Shown piece after piece: positions 17,901 through 27,457 of a stretch of 42,270 nt of DNA. The position numbers and the translations under genes were made by a program. The stretch spans positions 1-42,270 of the forward strand of contig CANLSM010000024.1 of NCBI GenBank assembly GCA_947493745.1. Reading direction: 5' to 3'. Origin of the DNA: an uncultured Paracoccaceae bacterium (GTDB lineage Bacteria > Pseudomonadota > Alphaproteobacteria > Rhodobacterales > Rhodobacteraceae). Below the pieces are notes generated by a model. That model saw nothing but the letters and a program-made list of their open reading frames with translations, did not search any database and was not told the origin of the DNA. Every line of letters begins with the position of its first letter. Positions within the stretch are counted from its first letter, which is position 1.

Positions 17901-18916
17901 CGACCCTCAAAGAGCTGCCGCTGCAGGGTGTCAGCTTCTTCCAGATGCTCCGCCAGCTGGAGCAGGATGGGCTGGAATTCGGTCGCTCCAACGATCCGGC
18001 AAAGGAACCGGCCCGGCTTGGCCAGAACATCCGGCTTGCCTTTGCGACCCAGGACGTTGCGCGCTTCACACCCGCAACCGAACAGCAACCGGCCAGGGTC
18101 GAGGCGATGGCGATCGGTCTGATGGGCCCCGATGCGCCGATGCCGCTGCACCTGACCCGCTGGACCATGGACCGTCTGTCGAACCGCTGGTTCGCGGGCG
18201 ACGCGGAAGGGGCCACGTCAGATACGACCTTTGTCGATTTCGCCAACATGATCCAGCACCGGATCATCTCGCTTTATTATCGTGCCTGGGCCGACACCCG
18301 GCCCGAGGTTCAGATCCAGCGCCCCATGGGCGGTCGTATCCGGACGATGCTCGGTGCGCTGGGGGGGATCGGACTGCCGGGCATGGCGGATGTTGATCCG
18401 GCGCTTGATGCGATCAAGCTGCGTCAGGCCCCGTCACTTGCCCGCCCGGTGCTGTCGCCCGAGAGGGTTGCGCATTTCATCTCGGACGCTGTCGGAGCGC
18501 CGGTGCGGATCGTCGAGTTCATCGGGCACTGGCTCGAAGTTCCCGGCAGGCTCCAGACCCGTCTGGGGAGCGCGTTTGCCGCCCTCGGCAAAACGGCTGT
18601 GACCGGCCCGCGCGTCTTTCAACGGACGGACCGGGCAGAGTTGCGCATCGGTCCAATGTCGCTTGAGCAGTTCAAATCCTTTCTGCCCGGCGGTGACAAA
18701 CTGCCCGTTCTGCGGAAGTCTGTGCGCTATGTGGCGGGGCAGGAACTGCAGTTCGACCTGCGCCTTGTGCTTAGCCGCGAAGACATTCCGCCTGCTAGAC
18801 TTGGCGAGGCGCAGCTGGGTCGCACGACCTGGCTTGCTCACGACGGGACGCGCGATGCCGATGACATGTGTCTGACCGGCCTTGTCGGTGCTGTGCCCAA
18901 AATGATGGAGGCGTGA
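17864..18916 (+). CDS. tssG: T6SS baseplate protein TssG
   Basis: TssG completes the TssF2-TssG wedge. 350 residues from an ATG placed 5 nt after a very strong AGGAGGAG ribosome site (17851-17858); the frame is open further upstream inside tssF but lacks any start with a ribosome site and would duplicate tssF sequence. Typical features include SFFQMLRQLEQDG, VEAMAIGLMGPDAPMPLHLT, the D-F-N-HRIISLYYRAW segment and the C-terminal LGRTTWLAHDG. Overlaps tssF by 37 nt and ends 3 nt before tagH. Confidence 0.94.
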   Translation: MADDAWAAPPDIATLKELPLQGVSFFQMLRQLEQDGLEFGRSNDPAKEPARLGQNIRLAFATQDVARFTPATEQQPARVEAMAIGLMGPDAPMPLHLTRWTMDRLSNRWFAGDAEGATSDTTFVDFANMIQHRIISLYYRAWADTRPEVQIQRPMGGRIRTMLGALGGIGLPGMADVDPALDAIKLRQAPSLARPVLSPERVAHFISDAVGAPVRIVEFIGHWLEVPGRLQTRLGSAFAALGKTAVTGPRVFQRTDRAELRIGPMSLEQFKSFLPGGDKLPVLRKSVRYVAGQELQFDLRLVLSREDIPPARLGEAQLGRTTWLAHDGTRDADDMCLTGLVGAVPKMMEA

Positions 18917-18919
18917 GAC

Positions 18920-20221
18920 ATGACACTGGTTCTCACTCTTGAACATGCCCCCAGCCCGCAGGCCCGGATGGAGATCCGGCATGAGAGCGGTGATCTGGTG
19001 ATCGGGCGCAATGCGGATGTGGACTGGCAGATTGACGACCCCGAGATGTATGTCTCGCGAAAGCACTGCCTGATCTCCGGTTCCGACGGGCAGTACACCG
19101 TCACCGACAGCTCGCGTGGGGGGCTGTTTGTCGATGGATCGAGCACACCGCTCGGGGCGGGCAACTCCTTGCCGCTGGAGGAGGGAATGCGGCTGCGCAT
19201 GGGTGACTATGTCGTCAAGGTCGGGCTTGGTGCTCCGGCAAAGGCGGCACCACGCGAGGCTGTGCGCACAATCCCGCCCTCTGGCCCGCCTGCCGGCGGG
19301 ACCACCGATCTGGACGATGATCCCTTCTTTTCTGTCTCGACACCCCCGCGCGAACCTCAGAAGACGCCTGAAAACAAGCCGCCAGCATTCGAGACCGGCG
19401 CACGCGACAGCTTCTTCGGCGACGAAGTGAAGGAAGAGAAGTCCCAGGCCAAACCGTTCTTCGACGATACCTTCACGCTCGACCCCGTTGATCAGCGGAC
19501 CGTGAAATCCGATCCTTCCGGCGATCTGGATTTCGACTTTGGCCCCCGCACCGCACCCCCTGTCGAGCCCGAACGGGCTGAGCCGGTTGCGGCACCTGAG
19601 CCGAAACCGCAGCCAGCGCCTGAACCACCGGCGCCGGTCCTGTCTGCCAAAGGCGAGCGGGAGGCGTTCTTTCGCGGCATGGGCCTTGATCCGAAGGATT
19701 TTGCCGACATGGACCCGGTTGCACAGATGGAGGCGATGGGTGCGCGCTACCGGATGCTGGTTGACGGTCTGCTGCACCTCTTGCGCACGCGCGCCAAGGA
19801 AAAGCAGGACGCGCGCATTGCCCAGACGATCATTGGTAATGTCGACGTGAACCCGCTGAAATTTGCGGTCACCACGGATGATGCGGTCGAGGCTTTGGTG
19901 CATCATCGCGGCCAGGGCTATCTGGAGCCGGACCCGGCAATCACCGATGCCTTCCGTGATCTGGCCGAGCATCACATCAAGTCGTGGAACGGGGTGCAGA
20001 CCTCGCTCAGACGGATGATCGACAAGTTCGACCCGGCGGAGTTCGAAAGGGAAATGGACGATGCCAGCCTGATAGAAACATTGTTTGCAGGCGGGCGGAG
20101 TGCAAAGCTGTGGCAACTCTACGCCGAGAAGTACAAGCAGATGGCCCGCTCGGCCGAGGATCGTTTCCTTGGTGAGGTCGGGGCCGATTTTCGGGATGCC
20201 TATGAAAGTACAAAGGGGTGA
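18920..20221 (+). CDS. tagH: T6SS FHA-domain regulator TagH (Fha)
   Basis: Forkhead-associated protein that binds phosphothreonine and, in kinase-controlled T6SSs, is the substrate through which assembly is triggered. 433 residues: FHA domain at about 22-100 with DLVIGRNADVDWQID, SRKHCLIS and GLFVDG (the SRKH Ser/Arg and His residues contact phosphate in the family), a long Pro/Glu/Ala-rich linker with several Thr residues (about 110-235), and the T6SS-specific C-terminal domain (about 240-430). GGAGG precedes the ATG. A kinase and a PP2C phosphatase in the same locus support the phospho-switch role. Confidence 0.92.
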   Translation: MTLVLTLEHAPSPQARMEIRHESGDLVIGRNADVDWQIDDPEMYVSRKHCLISGSDGQYTVTDSSRGGLFVDGSSTPLGAGNSLPLEEGMRLRMGDYVVKVGLGAPAKAAPREAVRTIPPSGPPAGGTTDLDDDPFFSVSTPPREPQKTPENKPPAFETGARDSFFGDEVKEEKSQAKPFFDDTFTLDPVDQRTVKSDPSGDLDFDFGPRTAPPVEPERAEPVAAPEPKPQPAPEPPAPVLSAKGEREAFFRGMGLDPKDFADMDPVAQMEAMGARYRMLVDGLLHLLRTRAKEKQDARIAQTIIGNVDVNPLKFAVTTDDAVEALVHHRGQGYLEPDPAITDAFRDLAEHHIKSWNGVQTSLRRMIDKFDPAEFEREMDDASLIETLFAGGRSAKLWQLYAEKYKQMARSAEDRFLGEVGADFRDAYESTKG

Positions 20222-20226
20222 GTGAG

Positions 20227-20679
20227 ATGGTAGATCGCAGAACTGTTCTGATTGCCGGTGGCGCAACACTGTTGCTGACGGCCTGTGGCGGCGAGCCGGG
20301 GGCTGCCGAAGTGACCCTGAACGCAACAGGTGCCGCAGGGATGAACCCGGGTCCCGATGGGTCAGACCGACCCCTTACGATCACCATCGTGCAGCTTCGC
20401 ACGCCCGACGCCTTCAACGCAGCCGACTATTTCGCGCTGCAGGATCCGGCAAAGACGCTCGCGGCTGATCTGGTGAGTGCGGACACACTGCCGGTCGCGC
20501 CCGGTGCGCCTGCGGCCAAGACGGTGGTGGCCGCTGCCGGGACAACGGCTATCGGTCTGATCGCCGGCTACCGCGACCCGGCAGGCAAGGCGTTCCGGGC
20601 GGTCATTCCTGTTGCGCCGGGCGACAAAGTGACGGCCACCATCACGCTCGGATCCTCGGGCATGAGCGTGGCGACGTGA
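20227..20679 (+). CDS. tssJ: T6SS outer-membrane lipoprotein TssJ
   Basis: TssJ anchors the TssJ-L-M membrane complex to the outer membrane. About 150 residues with a lipoprotein signal ending LLLTAC, acylated Cys20, followed by a beta-rich domain (TLNATGAAGMNPGPDGSDRP, then TITIVQLRTPDAF). The signal peptide starts MVDRRTVLIAGG, a paired Arg seen in Tat-type signals, though the motif is incomplete. ATG at 20227 is favoured over GTG at 20218 because AAGGGG lies 8 nt upstream; the GTG would overlap that site and the tagH stop. Confidence 0.9.
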   Translation: MVDRRTVLIAGGATLLLTACGGEPGAAEVTLNATGAAGMNPGPDGSDRPLTITIVQLRTPDAFNAADYFALQDPAKTLAADLVSADTLPVAPGAPAAKTVVAAAGTTAIGLIAGYRDPAGKAFRAVIPVAPGDKVTATITLGSSGMSVAT

Positions 20680-20695
20680 ACAAGGGTCTGACTTA

Positions 20696-22030
20696 ATGAG
20701 TGACGACAACAAGGTTCTCTGGTCCGAGGGGCTTTTCCTCAGAACCCAGCATTTCCAGCAGCAGGATCGCTATACTGAGGGTCTTGTGCGCGGTGCCATG
20801 GGGGCGACGCCGTTGCAGAGCTTCGGGTTCCGCAGTCTGACACTTGATGCATCGGCGCTGGACGCGGGGCGGGTGAGCATCGAGGCGGCAACCGGCATTC
20901 TGCCAGACGGGACGCCCTTTGCGATTCCCGATACGATGGATGCGCCTCAACCAGTCGCCGTGGGCACGGAAACCCCCTCCGGCCTGGTGCTGCTGGCCTT
21001 GCCGATTGTCAAACCGGGTGCCGCGAGCTTTGATGCGGCCCATGCGGAAAGCTCGGGCGCGCGCTACAAGGGCGAGATTGTTCGTGTGCGCGATGCCGTT
21101 CGCGGCGGGGCTGATCCCGAAGACATCGAACTGGCCCGCCCGGTGGGACGCCTGATGCTGCCCGGCGACGAACAGGGCGGCTATACGACCCTGCCGATAG
21201 CCCGCATCGACGGGCTGAAGGCCGATGGGGCCGTGGCGCTGGTCGATGGCTATCTGCCGCCCTCGATCACATCCGAGGCTGTGCCTGACTACGCCAAGCT
21301 CTTGCAGGAGGTTCTGACCGGGCTCGACCGGATAGCGGAGGCGCATGGGGAGATCATCGTGAATGGCACAGGCCGCTCGATCGACAACCTGATGATCCTG
21401 GAACTTGCCAACACGGCACGGCCAAGGATCGCGCATCTGCTGCAACAGAACCTCTATCATCCCGCGGACCTGTTTCTGGAACTCGCCGGGCTGGCAGGCC
21501 GGATGGCGACCTACGGCTCGGGAAACCGGCGGCTTAGCGAATTGCCGGCCTATGACCACATGGACCCGCAACCGGCCTATACGGCGCTGACCAACACGTT
21601 GCGCTCGCTCATCCTGACGCTGCGCCATGTGGAGCAGAAGACCCATATCATGGCCGTGGCCAAACACTCGGCCAATGTCTGGAAGGTGCGGATCGACAGC
21701 CCCGATATCCTGACCAACAGCCGGATTGTTCTGCGGATCGGATCGGATATGTCCGAAGAGGCGCTGCGCAGGATCTTCGTCGATCAGGTGACGGTCGGTG
21801 CAGCCGACGAGTTCGAACAGCTGTGGAAGGTGAAGCTGTCGGGCATTCCGCTGAAGCCGCTGCACTCCCAGCCGCGCGAGATCCCATATGATGGCGAGTG
21901 CCTCTGCCTTGAACTGGACCAGCGGTCCGAGCATTGGGGCTCGCTCGCCAATGCGCCGGGTTTCGTGATGGGTGTGTCGGGCAAGCTGGAAGGCGAAACC
22001 CGGATCGACTGTTATGCGGTAAAACGGTGA
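20696..22030 (+). CDS. tssK: T6SS baseplate-membrane connector TssK
   Basis: TssK trimers link the baseplate to the TssL/TssM membrane complex. 444 residues, standard length. The N-terminus carries the family signature VLWSEGLFLRTQHFQQQDRY; the middle has LELANTARPRIAHLLQQN and ELAGLAGRMATYG. AAGGGT precedes the ATG; the gene ends 4 nt before tssL. Confidence 0.95.
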   Translation: MSDDNKVLWSEGLFLRTQHFQQQDRYTEGLVRGAMGATPLQSFGFRSLTLDASALDAGRVSIEAATGILPDGTPFAIPDTMDAPQPVAVGTETPSGLVLLALPIVKPGAASFDAAHAESSGARYKGEIVRVRDAVRGGADPEDIELARPVGRLMLPGDEQGGYTTLPIARIDGLKADGAVALVDGYLPPSITSEAVPDYAKLLQEVLTGLDRIAEAHGEIIVNGTGRSIDNLMILELANTARPRIAHLLQQNLYHPADLFLELAGLAGRMATYGSGNRRLSELPAYDHMDPQPAYTALTNTLRSLILTLRHVEQKTHIMAVAKHSANVWKVRIDSPDILTNSRIVLRIGSDMSEEALRRIFVDQVTVGAADEFEQLWKVKLSGIPLKPLHSQPREIPYDGECLCLELDQRSEHWGSLANAPGFVMGVSGKLEGETRIDCYAVKR

Positions 22031-22034
22031 TGAC

Positions 22035-23384
22035 ATGGTAGATGATGATCCCTTTGGTCTCACAAATGACGCCGGGCGTACCCGCATCCGGCCGGTCAGC
22101 GGCAAACCCACACCGGCGCCGCAGCCGCAACGGGATCAGCCGGTGCAACCGGTCTCGATACAGCGAGGAGATCGCAACACTTCCAACGCGCTGACGGCCG
22201 CTTTCGCGCCCCTGCTTGAACTTGCCCCGGCTCTGGAAAGCGCGCATCCGCCTGCGGCACCGGAGGAGCTACGCGTTCAGCTTGTCAATCAGGTGACGGC
22301 CTGCCGGGATGAGGCGGTCCGGCTTGGTGCTGCGATGAACCGTGCAGATGCGGCGGCCTGGAACGTGGCGGCGACCTTGGATGACATCGCACTCAACACG
22401 CCCTGGGGTGGCAATTCGAGCTGGCCGAGCCAGTCGCTGGTGGCCACACTCTATGGCGATGTGGATGCAGGCAACCAGTTCTATGAGCGGCTGGAGGAGT
22501 TGCAACGCTATCCCAACCGCGACCCGGAATTGCTGGAGCTGACCTTCCTCTGCCTCTCACTGGGGTTTCGCGGGCGCTACCGGGTCGAGGGCAAGGGCGG
22601 ACATTCCTCGCTGGCAGAGGTGCGCAACGGCACGGCCCGCCTTCTGAGAAATCCTGAACGGGATGCGGCCCCGCTTGCGCCCAACTGGGAGGGGGTCCTT
22701 GCCCCCAATGAGCCGCCGCGCTTTGCTGTCCCTCTCTGGGCTATCGGCATTGCAGCTCTTGCGGTCACCACCGTGATCTATGTGGCCATGAGTATTAACC
22801 TGACAGGCCGGGCCGAGCGGCTCTATGATCTGGCTCGGCTCCTGCCGCCGCCGGAAAGGGCCGAAATTTTCAGACCCGTCATGGTTGTGGAAGATGCGCC
22901 GGAAATTCCCGAGTTTGAGCCGATCACCTTCGATCTGCTGCCGTTTTTCCTGCAGGAAGCTCCGCCGGAAGTGGCTGGTGCGCTGTCGGGCGACGAAGAT
23001 GTCTCGACCACGGTTCTGCTCATTCAGGCCTCGAACCCCGAGCTCTTCAAATCCGCAAGGGCGGATGTGAATGACGGCTATGGCTCGCTGATCAATTCGG
23101 TTGCGAAGGTTATCCTCGCCAATTCCGAGCTTATCGGACGGATCACGGTCGTGGGGCACACGGACTCCATTCCGGTCCAGCGGACCAACCCCTTTGCCTC
23201 CAATCAGGGTCTGTCGGAGGCCCGTGCACGGCGGATTGCGGAAATTCTCGCAGCATCCGGCATCCCGCCCGAAATCATCAATTTCGAGGGTCGTGCGGCA
23301 ACGGAGCCGATTGCCGACAACGGGACCAAGGAAGGTCGCGCGCGCAATCGCCGGGTCGAGATCAAGATACAGAAGAGGCTCTGA
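22035..23384 (+). CDS. tssL: T6SS inner-membrane protein TssL fused to an OmpA-like domain
   Basis: TssL (DotU/IcmH) sits in the inner membrane with TssM and recruits the baseplate. 449 residues: a Pro/Arg/Gln-rich N-terminal tail (1-50), the cytoplasmic DotU helical domain (about 52-210) with TPWGG and FLCLSLGFRGRYRV, one membrane helix (about 231-252), and a periplasmic OmpA-like peptidoglycan-binding domain (about 330-449) with ITVVGHTDS and ARNRRVEIKI. This is the long TssL form that anchors the complex to the cell wall by itself. Ribosome site is weak; the gene is probably translated by coupling to tssK. Confidence 0.95.
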   Translation: MVDDDPFGLTNDAGRTRIRPVSGKPTPAPQPQRDQPVQPVSIQRGDRNTSNALTAAFAPLLELAPALESAHPPAAPEELRVQLVNQVTACRDEAVRLGAAMNRADAAAWNVAATLDDIALNTPWGGNSSWPSQSLVATLYGDVDAGNQFYERLEELQRYPNRDPELLELTFLCLSLGFRGRYRVEGKGGHSSLAEVRNGTARLLRNPERDAAPLAPNWEGVLAPNEPPRFAVPLWAIGIAALAVTTVIYVAMSINLTGRAERLYDLARLLPPPERAEIFRPVMVVEDAPEIPEFEPITFDLLPFFLQEAPPEVAGALSGDEDVSTTVLLIQASNPELFKSARADVNDGYGSLINSVAKVILANSELIGRITVVGHTDSIPVQRTNPFASNQGLSEARARRIAEILAASGIPPEIINFEGRAATEPIADNGTKEGRARNRRVEIKIQKRL

Positions 23385-23387
23385 CGC

Positions 23388-26300
23388 ATGAAACTCATCA
23401 AGGGTATTTTCGGTTTCTTCCTCTCCCGCACGTTCTGGAGCCTTGCGGGCGTCCTGCTGATCTGTTGGCTGATCTGGCAGTTCGGGCCGATCATAGCCTT
23501 TGGCGAGGCAACCCCGCTGGCCGATGACCTCGTCCGCCTGATCGTTGTCGGTCTGATCCTGCTGATCTGGCTGATCATGCTTCTGATGCGTCAGATCAGG
23601 GCGGCACGCGCCAATCAGGTCTTCGTCGCCGAACTGGTGCAGGAAGACAAGCCGCCCGCGCCCGGAGAGGAAAACATTGCCGAGGTGCAGGAAAAGTTTC
23701 AGGGCGTGCTCTCGGAGATGAAGCGCTCCAAGATGGGTGGCAAGAAGTTCCTGCGCGAGATGCCGTGGTACGTGATCATCGGCCCACCAGGCTCTGGCAA
23801 GACCACGGCGCTGCGCCAGTCCGGCCTGCATTTCCCGATTGATCTGACCGAGGATCTGCACGGCATCGGAGGTACGCGCAACTGCGACTGGTTCTTTGCC
23901 GAGGATGCGGTTCTGATCGACACCGCCGGACGTTATGTCCAGCAGGAAAGCCAGCCTGACGTGGACGCAGCCGAATGGCTTGGTTTCCTCGACATGCTGA
24001 AGAAACACCGCGGACGGCGCGCACTAAACGGCGTGCTGCTTGTGATCTCGGTCGATGAACTTTCGGGCAACGACATCGCAGTGCGTGAGCATGGCCGGGA
24101 AATCCGCAAGCGACTGTCGGAATTGCAGGACAAGCTGCAGATCCGTCTGCCTGTCTATCTGGTGGTCACCAAGGCCGACCGCATTCCCGGCTTTGAGGCG
24201 TTCTTCGGCGATCTCTCCACCGAGGAACGTGAGAAGGTCTGGGGCGCGACGCTGCCCACGGATGCGCGCATTGACGGGACGATCATCAACCGGGAGCTGA
24301 AAACACTTGCTGGTCAACTGGAGAAGCGCCTCGTCGGACAGGTCGCCAAGGGCGAAACGCTTGAAGAGCGCGCCGAGATGTTCCGGTTCCCTGCGCAACT
24401 GGAGAGCTTTTTCAACCCGATCCGCCTGCTGATCGACACCGTATTCGGTGAAAGCCGCTATGAGGAGAGCGCTTGGCTGCGCGGGTTCTATCTGACATCC
24501 GCCACGCAGGAAGGCTCGCCCATCGATCGCCTGATGGGCTCGCTGGGGCAGGCTTTCGGTCTGCAAACGGCACCTGCACCGGCTGTTGGCCGCTCTGACA
24601 AGCGTTCCTTCTTCATCCGCGATCTGATCACAGATGTGATTTTTCGCGAGGCTGGGCTGGGCACGTTCAATCAGGCCTCAGAGGACCGGCGCCGTTGGGT
24701 ATTCCGCGGGACCGCCGCCGGAGCGGCACTTGCCTGCGTCGTGGCCGCCTTGATGTTCACACTCTCTTTCCTGACATTCGACAGCGGGATTGACGATCAG
24801 GCGGCAAGTCTTGAAAGCCTTCAGGCCAGGCTTTCCAACGTGGCCGCCCGTCAGGCCCCGCTCGATCCGCTCGATCTCGATCTTGCGCTTGAGGCCGTGA
24901 ACGAGATTGCCGCCAGTGCCTCCGAGATGCCGTCGGGCTTCACCACAGCGCTCGGCCCCGGTGCATCATCGGAGATCGGACGGGCACAGGAAATCGCCTA
25001 CGAGCACGGGCTGCGCAACATCCTTGAACCACGTATGGTCGCCATGCTGGAGGCCACGATGCGCCGCCAGATCCGCGACCCGGAATATCTGCTTGGCGCG
25101 CTGAAGGTCTACCAGATGATGACGGGTCTCGCCCCGGTGGATGTCGAGTTCGCCCAGACCTGGTGGGTCGAGGACCTGCCGACCCATGCGCCGGTCGATG
25201 CTTTCCCCACCGAGGCCGCGGTCTACCATCAGCTTGCGGCCTTCGAGCGTCTGGCAGACGATGTCGACAAGATCGATTCCGACAATGCGCTGGTGAACGA
25301 GGCGGTTGCGAGCATCTGCACCATCCCGCTCTCGGTCAGGGCCTACAACACGCTTCTGTCCGAGGTGTCCGCTGCCGGCGTCAAGGACTGGATCCCGGCG
25401 GAGTTTGCGGGGCCAAACGGCGCCCGTGTCTTCACCCGGGTTTCCGAGAAGACCCTGCGTGTCGGCCTCAACGGCGCGTTCACCAAGGACGGATTTCACA
25501 ACTATGTCCTGAAACTGCTGCCGGAGGTGGCGGCCCAGGCGGCATTGGACCGCACGGTTTTCTCCGGTGGCTGTGCGGAAAGCTCTCAGGTCTCGACCGA
25601 TCTGCTGGAGCAGGACATCCTGAAGCTCTACTACGAGGACTTCATCGATCAGTGGGACGGTCTGCTGCGCGATATCCGGCTTAGCCCGATCGAGGACCTG
25701 CGGACCGCCAATACCAATCTCAAGGACCTTTCCAGCGCGGATTCCGCACTCAAGCGCCTGCTGGTCGCGGTCGTTGATGAGACCTATCTGACCCGACCGG
25801 AAGGTGAAGGAGAGGGCGGCGGCGGCGTCCCGCCCGGTGTCCTGAAAGCGGCGACCTCGAAGCTCGGCAAGGTTGGCGGGTTGTTGAAGCGTGGCAAGAA
25901 CCTTGTGCCGAAATCCGGCGGGGGAGGCGCCGGAGGACCTGAGTTCTTGCCCGGCGCACCGGTCTCCGAACATTTCAAGCCGCTGCGCGGCACGGTCGAG
26001 GAAATCGACGGTATCCCGCCGCTGCTGGAGGATACTGTAATCGCGCTCACTGCGCTCTCCAACGAGTTGCAGACCGTGAGCGCGACGCCTAATCCAGAAG
26101 AGACCCTGACCCAGCGCGGTGGCCTTGCACAGCTCACCGGGGCGATTGCCAATCAGGCCGCATCGCTGCCTGATCCGATTGATGACTGGCTGGCCGGCAT
26201 CGCAGGGGACACGGTGACGCTGACCCGCGATGCGGTTCTGGCCCAGCTTCAGGCCCGCTGGCGCGCGGATGTCCTGCCGTTTTGCAACTCGGCCACCTCC

Positions 26301-26933
26301 GGGCGCTACCCGTTCGACACCAGCAGCGTGATCGACGTGAACGTGGCGGACTTCCAACGCCTGTTCGGCCCCGGCGGTCTGATTGACGCCTTCACCAACG
26401 ATCAGCTGGGCCCCTATATCGACACCGCACGGCGTCCCTGGTCATGGCGTGCCGACTTCGGCCTCTCGCCCGAGGTCCTGGCCCCGTTTCAGCAGGCCCG
26501 CGCCATCCGTGACGGCCTTTTTCCGGGCGGAGCTGGCCCGATCATGGCATTCACACTCGAACCCAAGGATCTGTCGCCGAATGCCAGCCGCGTGACGCTC
26601 AATCTCGACGGACAGCAACTGGTCTATTTCAACGCGGCCGCCCGCCCGATGCCGATGCAATGGCCCGGCAAGGACGGCACAAACATGATCACCATGTCCT
26701 TTGCGCCGATCGACGGCTCCCCAGAGGTCTTCACGACCGAGACCGGCAACTGGGCATGGCTGCGGCTGATCCGCAAGGGCCGCCTGTCGGGAACCGCGCT
26801 GCCGGAACTCTTCCAGCTGCGCCTCGGCACAGCGGGCTTCACGGCCGATTTCGAACTCAGGGCAAACTCCGTCGACAATCCGTTCAATTTCCAAATGTTC
26901 GGCAACTTCTCCTGTCCGGAAGGGTTCTATTGA
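23388..26933 (+). CDS. tssM: T6SS inner-membrane protein TssM (IcmF)
   Basis: TssM spans the inner membrane and periplasm and binds TssJ, forming the channel scaffold. 1181 residues: two N-terminal helices (about 15-36 and 48-67), a cytoplasmic GTPase-like domain with Walker A GPPGSGKT (132-139), DTAGRY (178-183) and TKADR, a third helix (about 440-460), then a large periplasmic region ending in the TssJ-contacting C-terminal domain. An unusual Gly/Pro-rich loop lies at about 805-865 (GEGEGGGG, KSGGGGAGG). A shorter paralogue is encoded at 29884-32319. Confidence 0.96.
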   Translation: MKLIKGIFGFFLSRTFWSLAGVLLICWLIWQFGPIIAFGEATPLADDLVRLIVVGLILLIWLIMLLMRQIRAARANQVFVAELVQEDKPPAPGEENIAEVQEKFQGVLSEMKRSKMGGKKFLREMPWYVIIGPPGSGKTTALRQSGLHFPIDLTEDLHGIGGTRNCDWFFAEDAVLIDTAGRYVQQESQPDVDAAEWLGFLDMLKKHRGRRALNGVLLVISVDELSGNDIAVREHGREIRKRLSELQDKLQIRLPVYLVVTKADRIPGFEAFFGDLSTEEREKVWGATLPTDARIDGTIINRELKTLAGQLEKRLVGQVAKGETLEERAEMFRFPAQLESFFNPIRLLIDTVFGESRYEESAWLRGFYLTSATQEGSPIDRLMGSLGQAFGLQTAPAPAVGRSDKRSFFIRDLITDVIFREAGLGTFNQASEDRRRWVFRGTAAGAALACVVAALMFTLSFLTFDSGIDDQAASLESLQARLSNVAARQAPLDPLDLDLALEAVNEIAASASEMPSGFTTALGPGASSEIGRAQEIAYEHGLRNILEPRMVAMLEATMRRQIRDPEYLLGALKVYQMMTGLAPVDVEFAQTWWVEDLPTHAPVDAFPTEAAVYHQLAAFERLADDVDKIDSDNALVNEAVASICTIPLSVRAYNTLLSEVSAAGVKDWIPAEFAGPNGARVFTRVSEKTLRVGLNGAFTKDGFHNYVLKLLPEVAAQAALDRTVFSGGCAESSQVSTDLLEQDILKLYYEDFIDQWDGLLRDIRLSPIEDLRTANTNLKDLSSADSALKRLLVAVVDETYLTRPEGEGEGGGGVPPGVLKAATSKLGKVGGLLKRGKNLVPKSGGGGAGGPEFLPGAPVSEHFKPLRGTVEEIDGIPPLLEDTVIALTALSNELQTVSATPNPEETLTQRGGLAQLTGAIANQAASLPDPIDDWLAGIAGDTVTLTRDAVLAQLQARWRADVLPFCNSATSGRYPFDTSSVIDVNVADFQRLFGPGGLIDAFTNDQLGPYIDTARRPWSWRADFGLSPEVLAPFQQARAIRDGLFPGGAGPIMAFTLEPKDLSPNASRVTLNLDGQQLVYFNAAARPMPMQWPGKDGTNMITMSFAPIDGSPEVFTTETGNWAWLRLIRKGRLSGTALPELFQLRLGTAGFTADFELRANSVDNPFNFQMFGNFSCPEGFY

Positions 26934-27457
26934 GCCGTCCCGGTTTCTTCGGAAAGCTTCCCTCAGCCGGTGATTTCGTCGCACGCGGCATCACACCCGC
27001 CTTGCAGAAATACTGGGACGGCTGGATCACACGGGAAATCCTTGCCACCCTTGGGCGGGATGTGATCTGGCCCGAGGGCGGTCTCCGCTTTGCAATGGAT
27101 GGTCTGGCCGGTGTCGCGATACCGTCGTCGGACAGAGCGGGCCGCCAGTTTCCCATGACCTATTTCGTGCAGTTTGACGATGGCCTGCCCAAGGTACCGG
27201 ATATCGATATATGGATCGAGAACCGTGCCGATCTGATCAATGCCTCGCTGAGCGGAGACATGAGCCCCGACGAGCTTCACTCTGCGCTTGAGACGCTCAC
27301 GACCGACAGCATAGGCGGAGCGGCGGAGCCATCCGGTCAGATGCTGCTCTGGCGCTTCGGTGGTGCCGGCACCCTTTGCGACCCCGCCCGCCCGACCGAG
27401 GCGCTCCGCAGACTTCTTCTTGGGTCAAATATCCCCGCCCGAGGCAAATCTCTCTAG
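26930..27457 (+). CDS. tagF: T6SS-associated protein TagF
   Basis: TagF (ImpM family) is a post-translational repressor of T6SS firing in studied systems, acting alongside the threonine-phosphorylation pathway. 175 residues beginning MSRPGFFGKLPSAGDFVARG, the classic TagF opening, with WDGWI and RQFPMTYFVQ following. The start is a TTG at 26930 overlapping the tssM stop (TTGA), supported by GGAAGGG five bases upstream; no ATG fits. Its stop shares CTAG with the stop of the convergent vgrG, an end-to-end overlap of 4 nt with no terminator between. Confidence 0.9.
   Translation: MSRPGFFGKLPSAGDFVARGITPALQKYWDGWITREILATLGRDVIWPEGGLRFAMDGLAGVAIPSSDRAGRQFPMTYFVQFDDGLPKVPDIDIWIENRADLINASLSGDMSPDELHSALETLTTDSIGGAAEPSGQMLLWRFGGAGTLCDPARPTEALRRLLLGSNIPARGKSL

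Noticed and set aside
18434-20326. A 630-codon open frame on the minus strand opposite tssG and tagH
   Set aside because: Rich in Arg, His and Gly with no domain; mirror of codon bias in the real genes.
23388-26933. The Gly-rich loop of TssM as a possible frameshift or repeat expansion
   Set aside because: The frame is intact on both sides and the full-length protein has all expected domains, so it is treated as a flexible loop.
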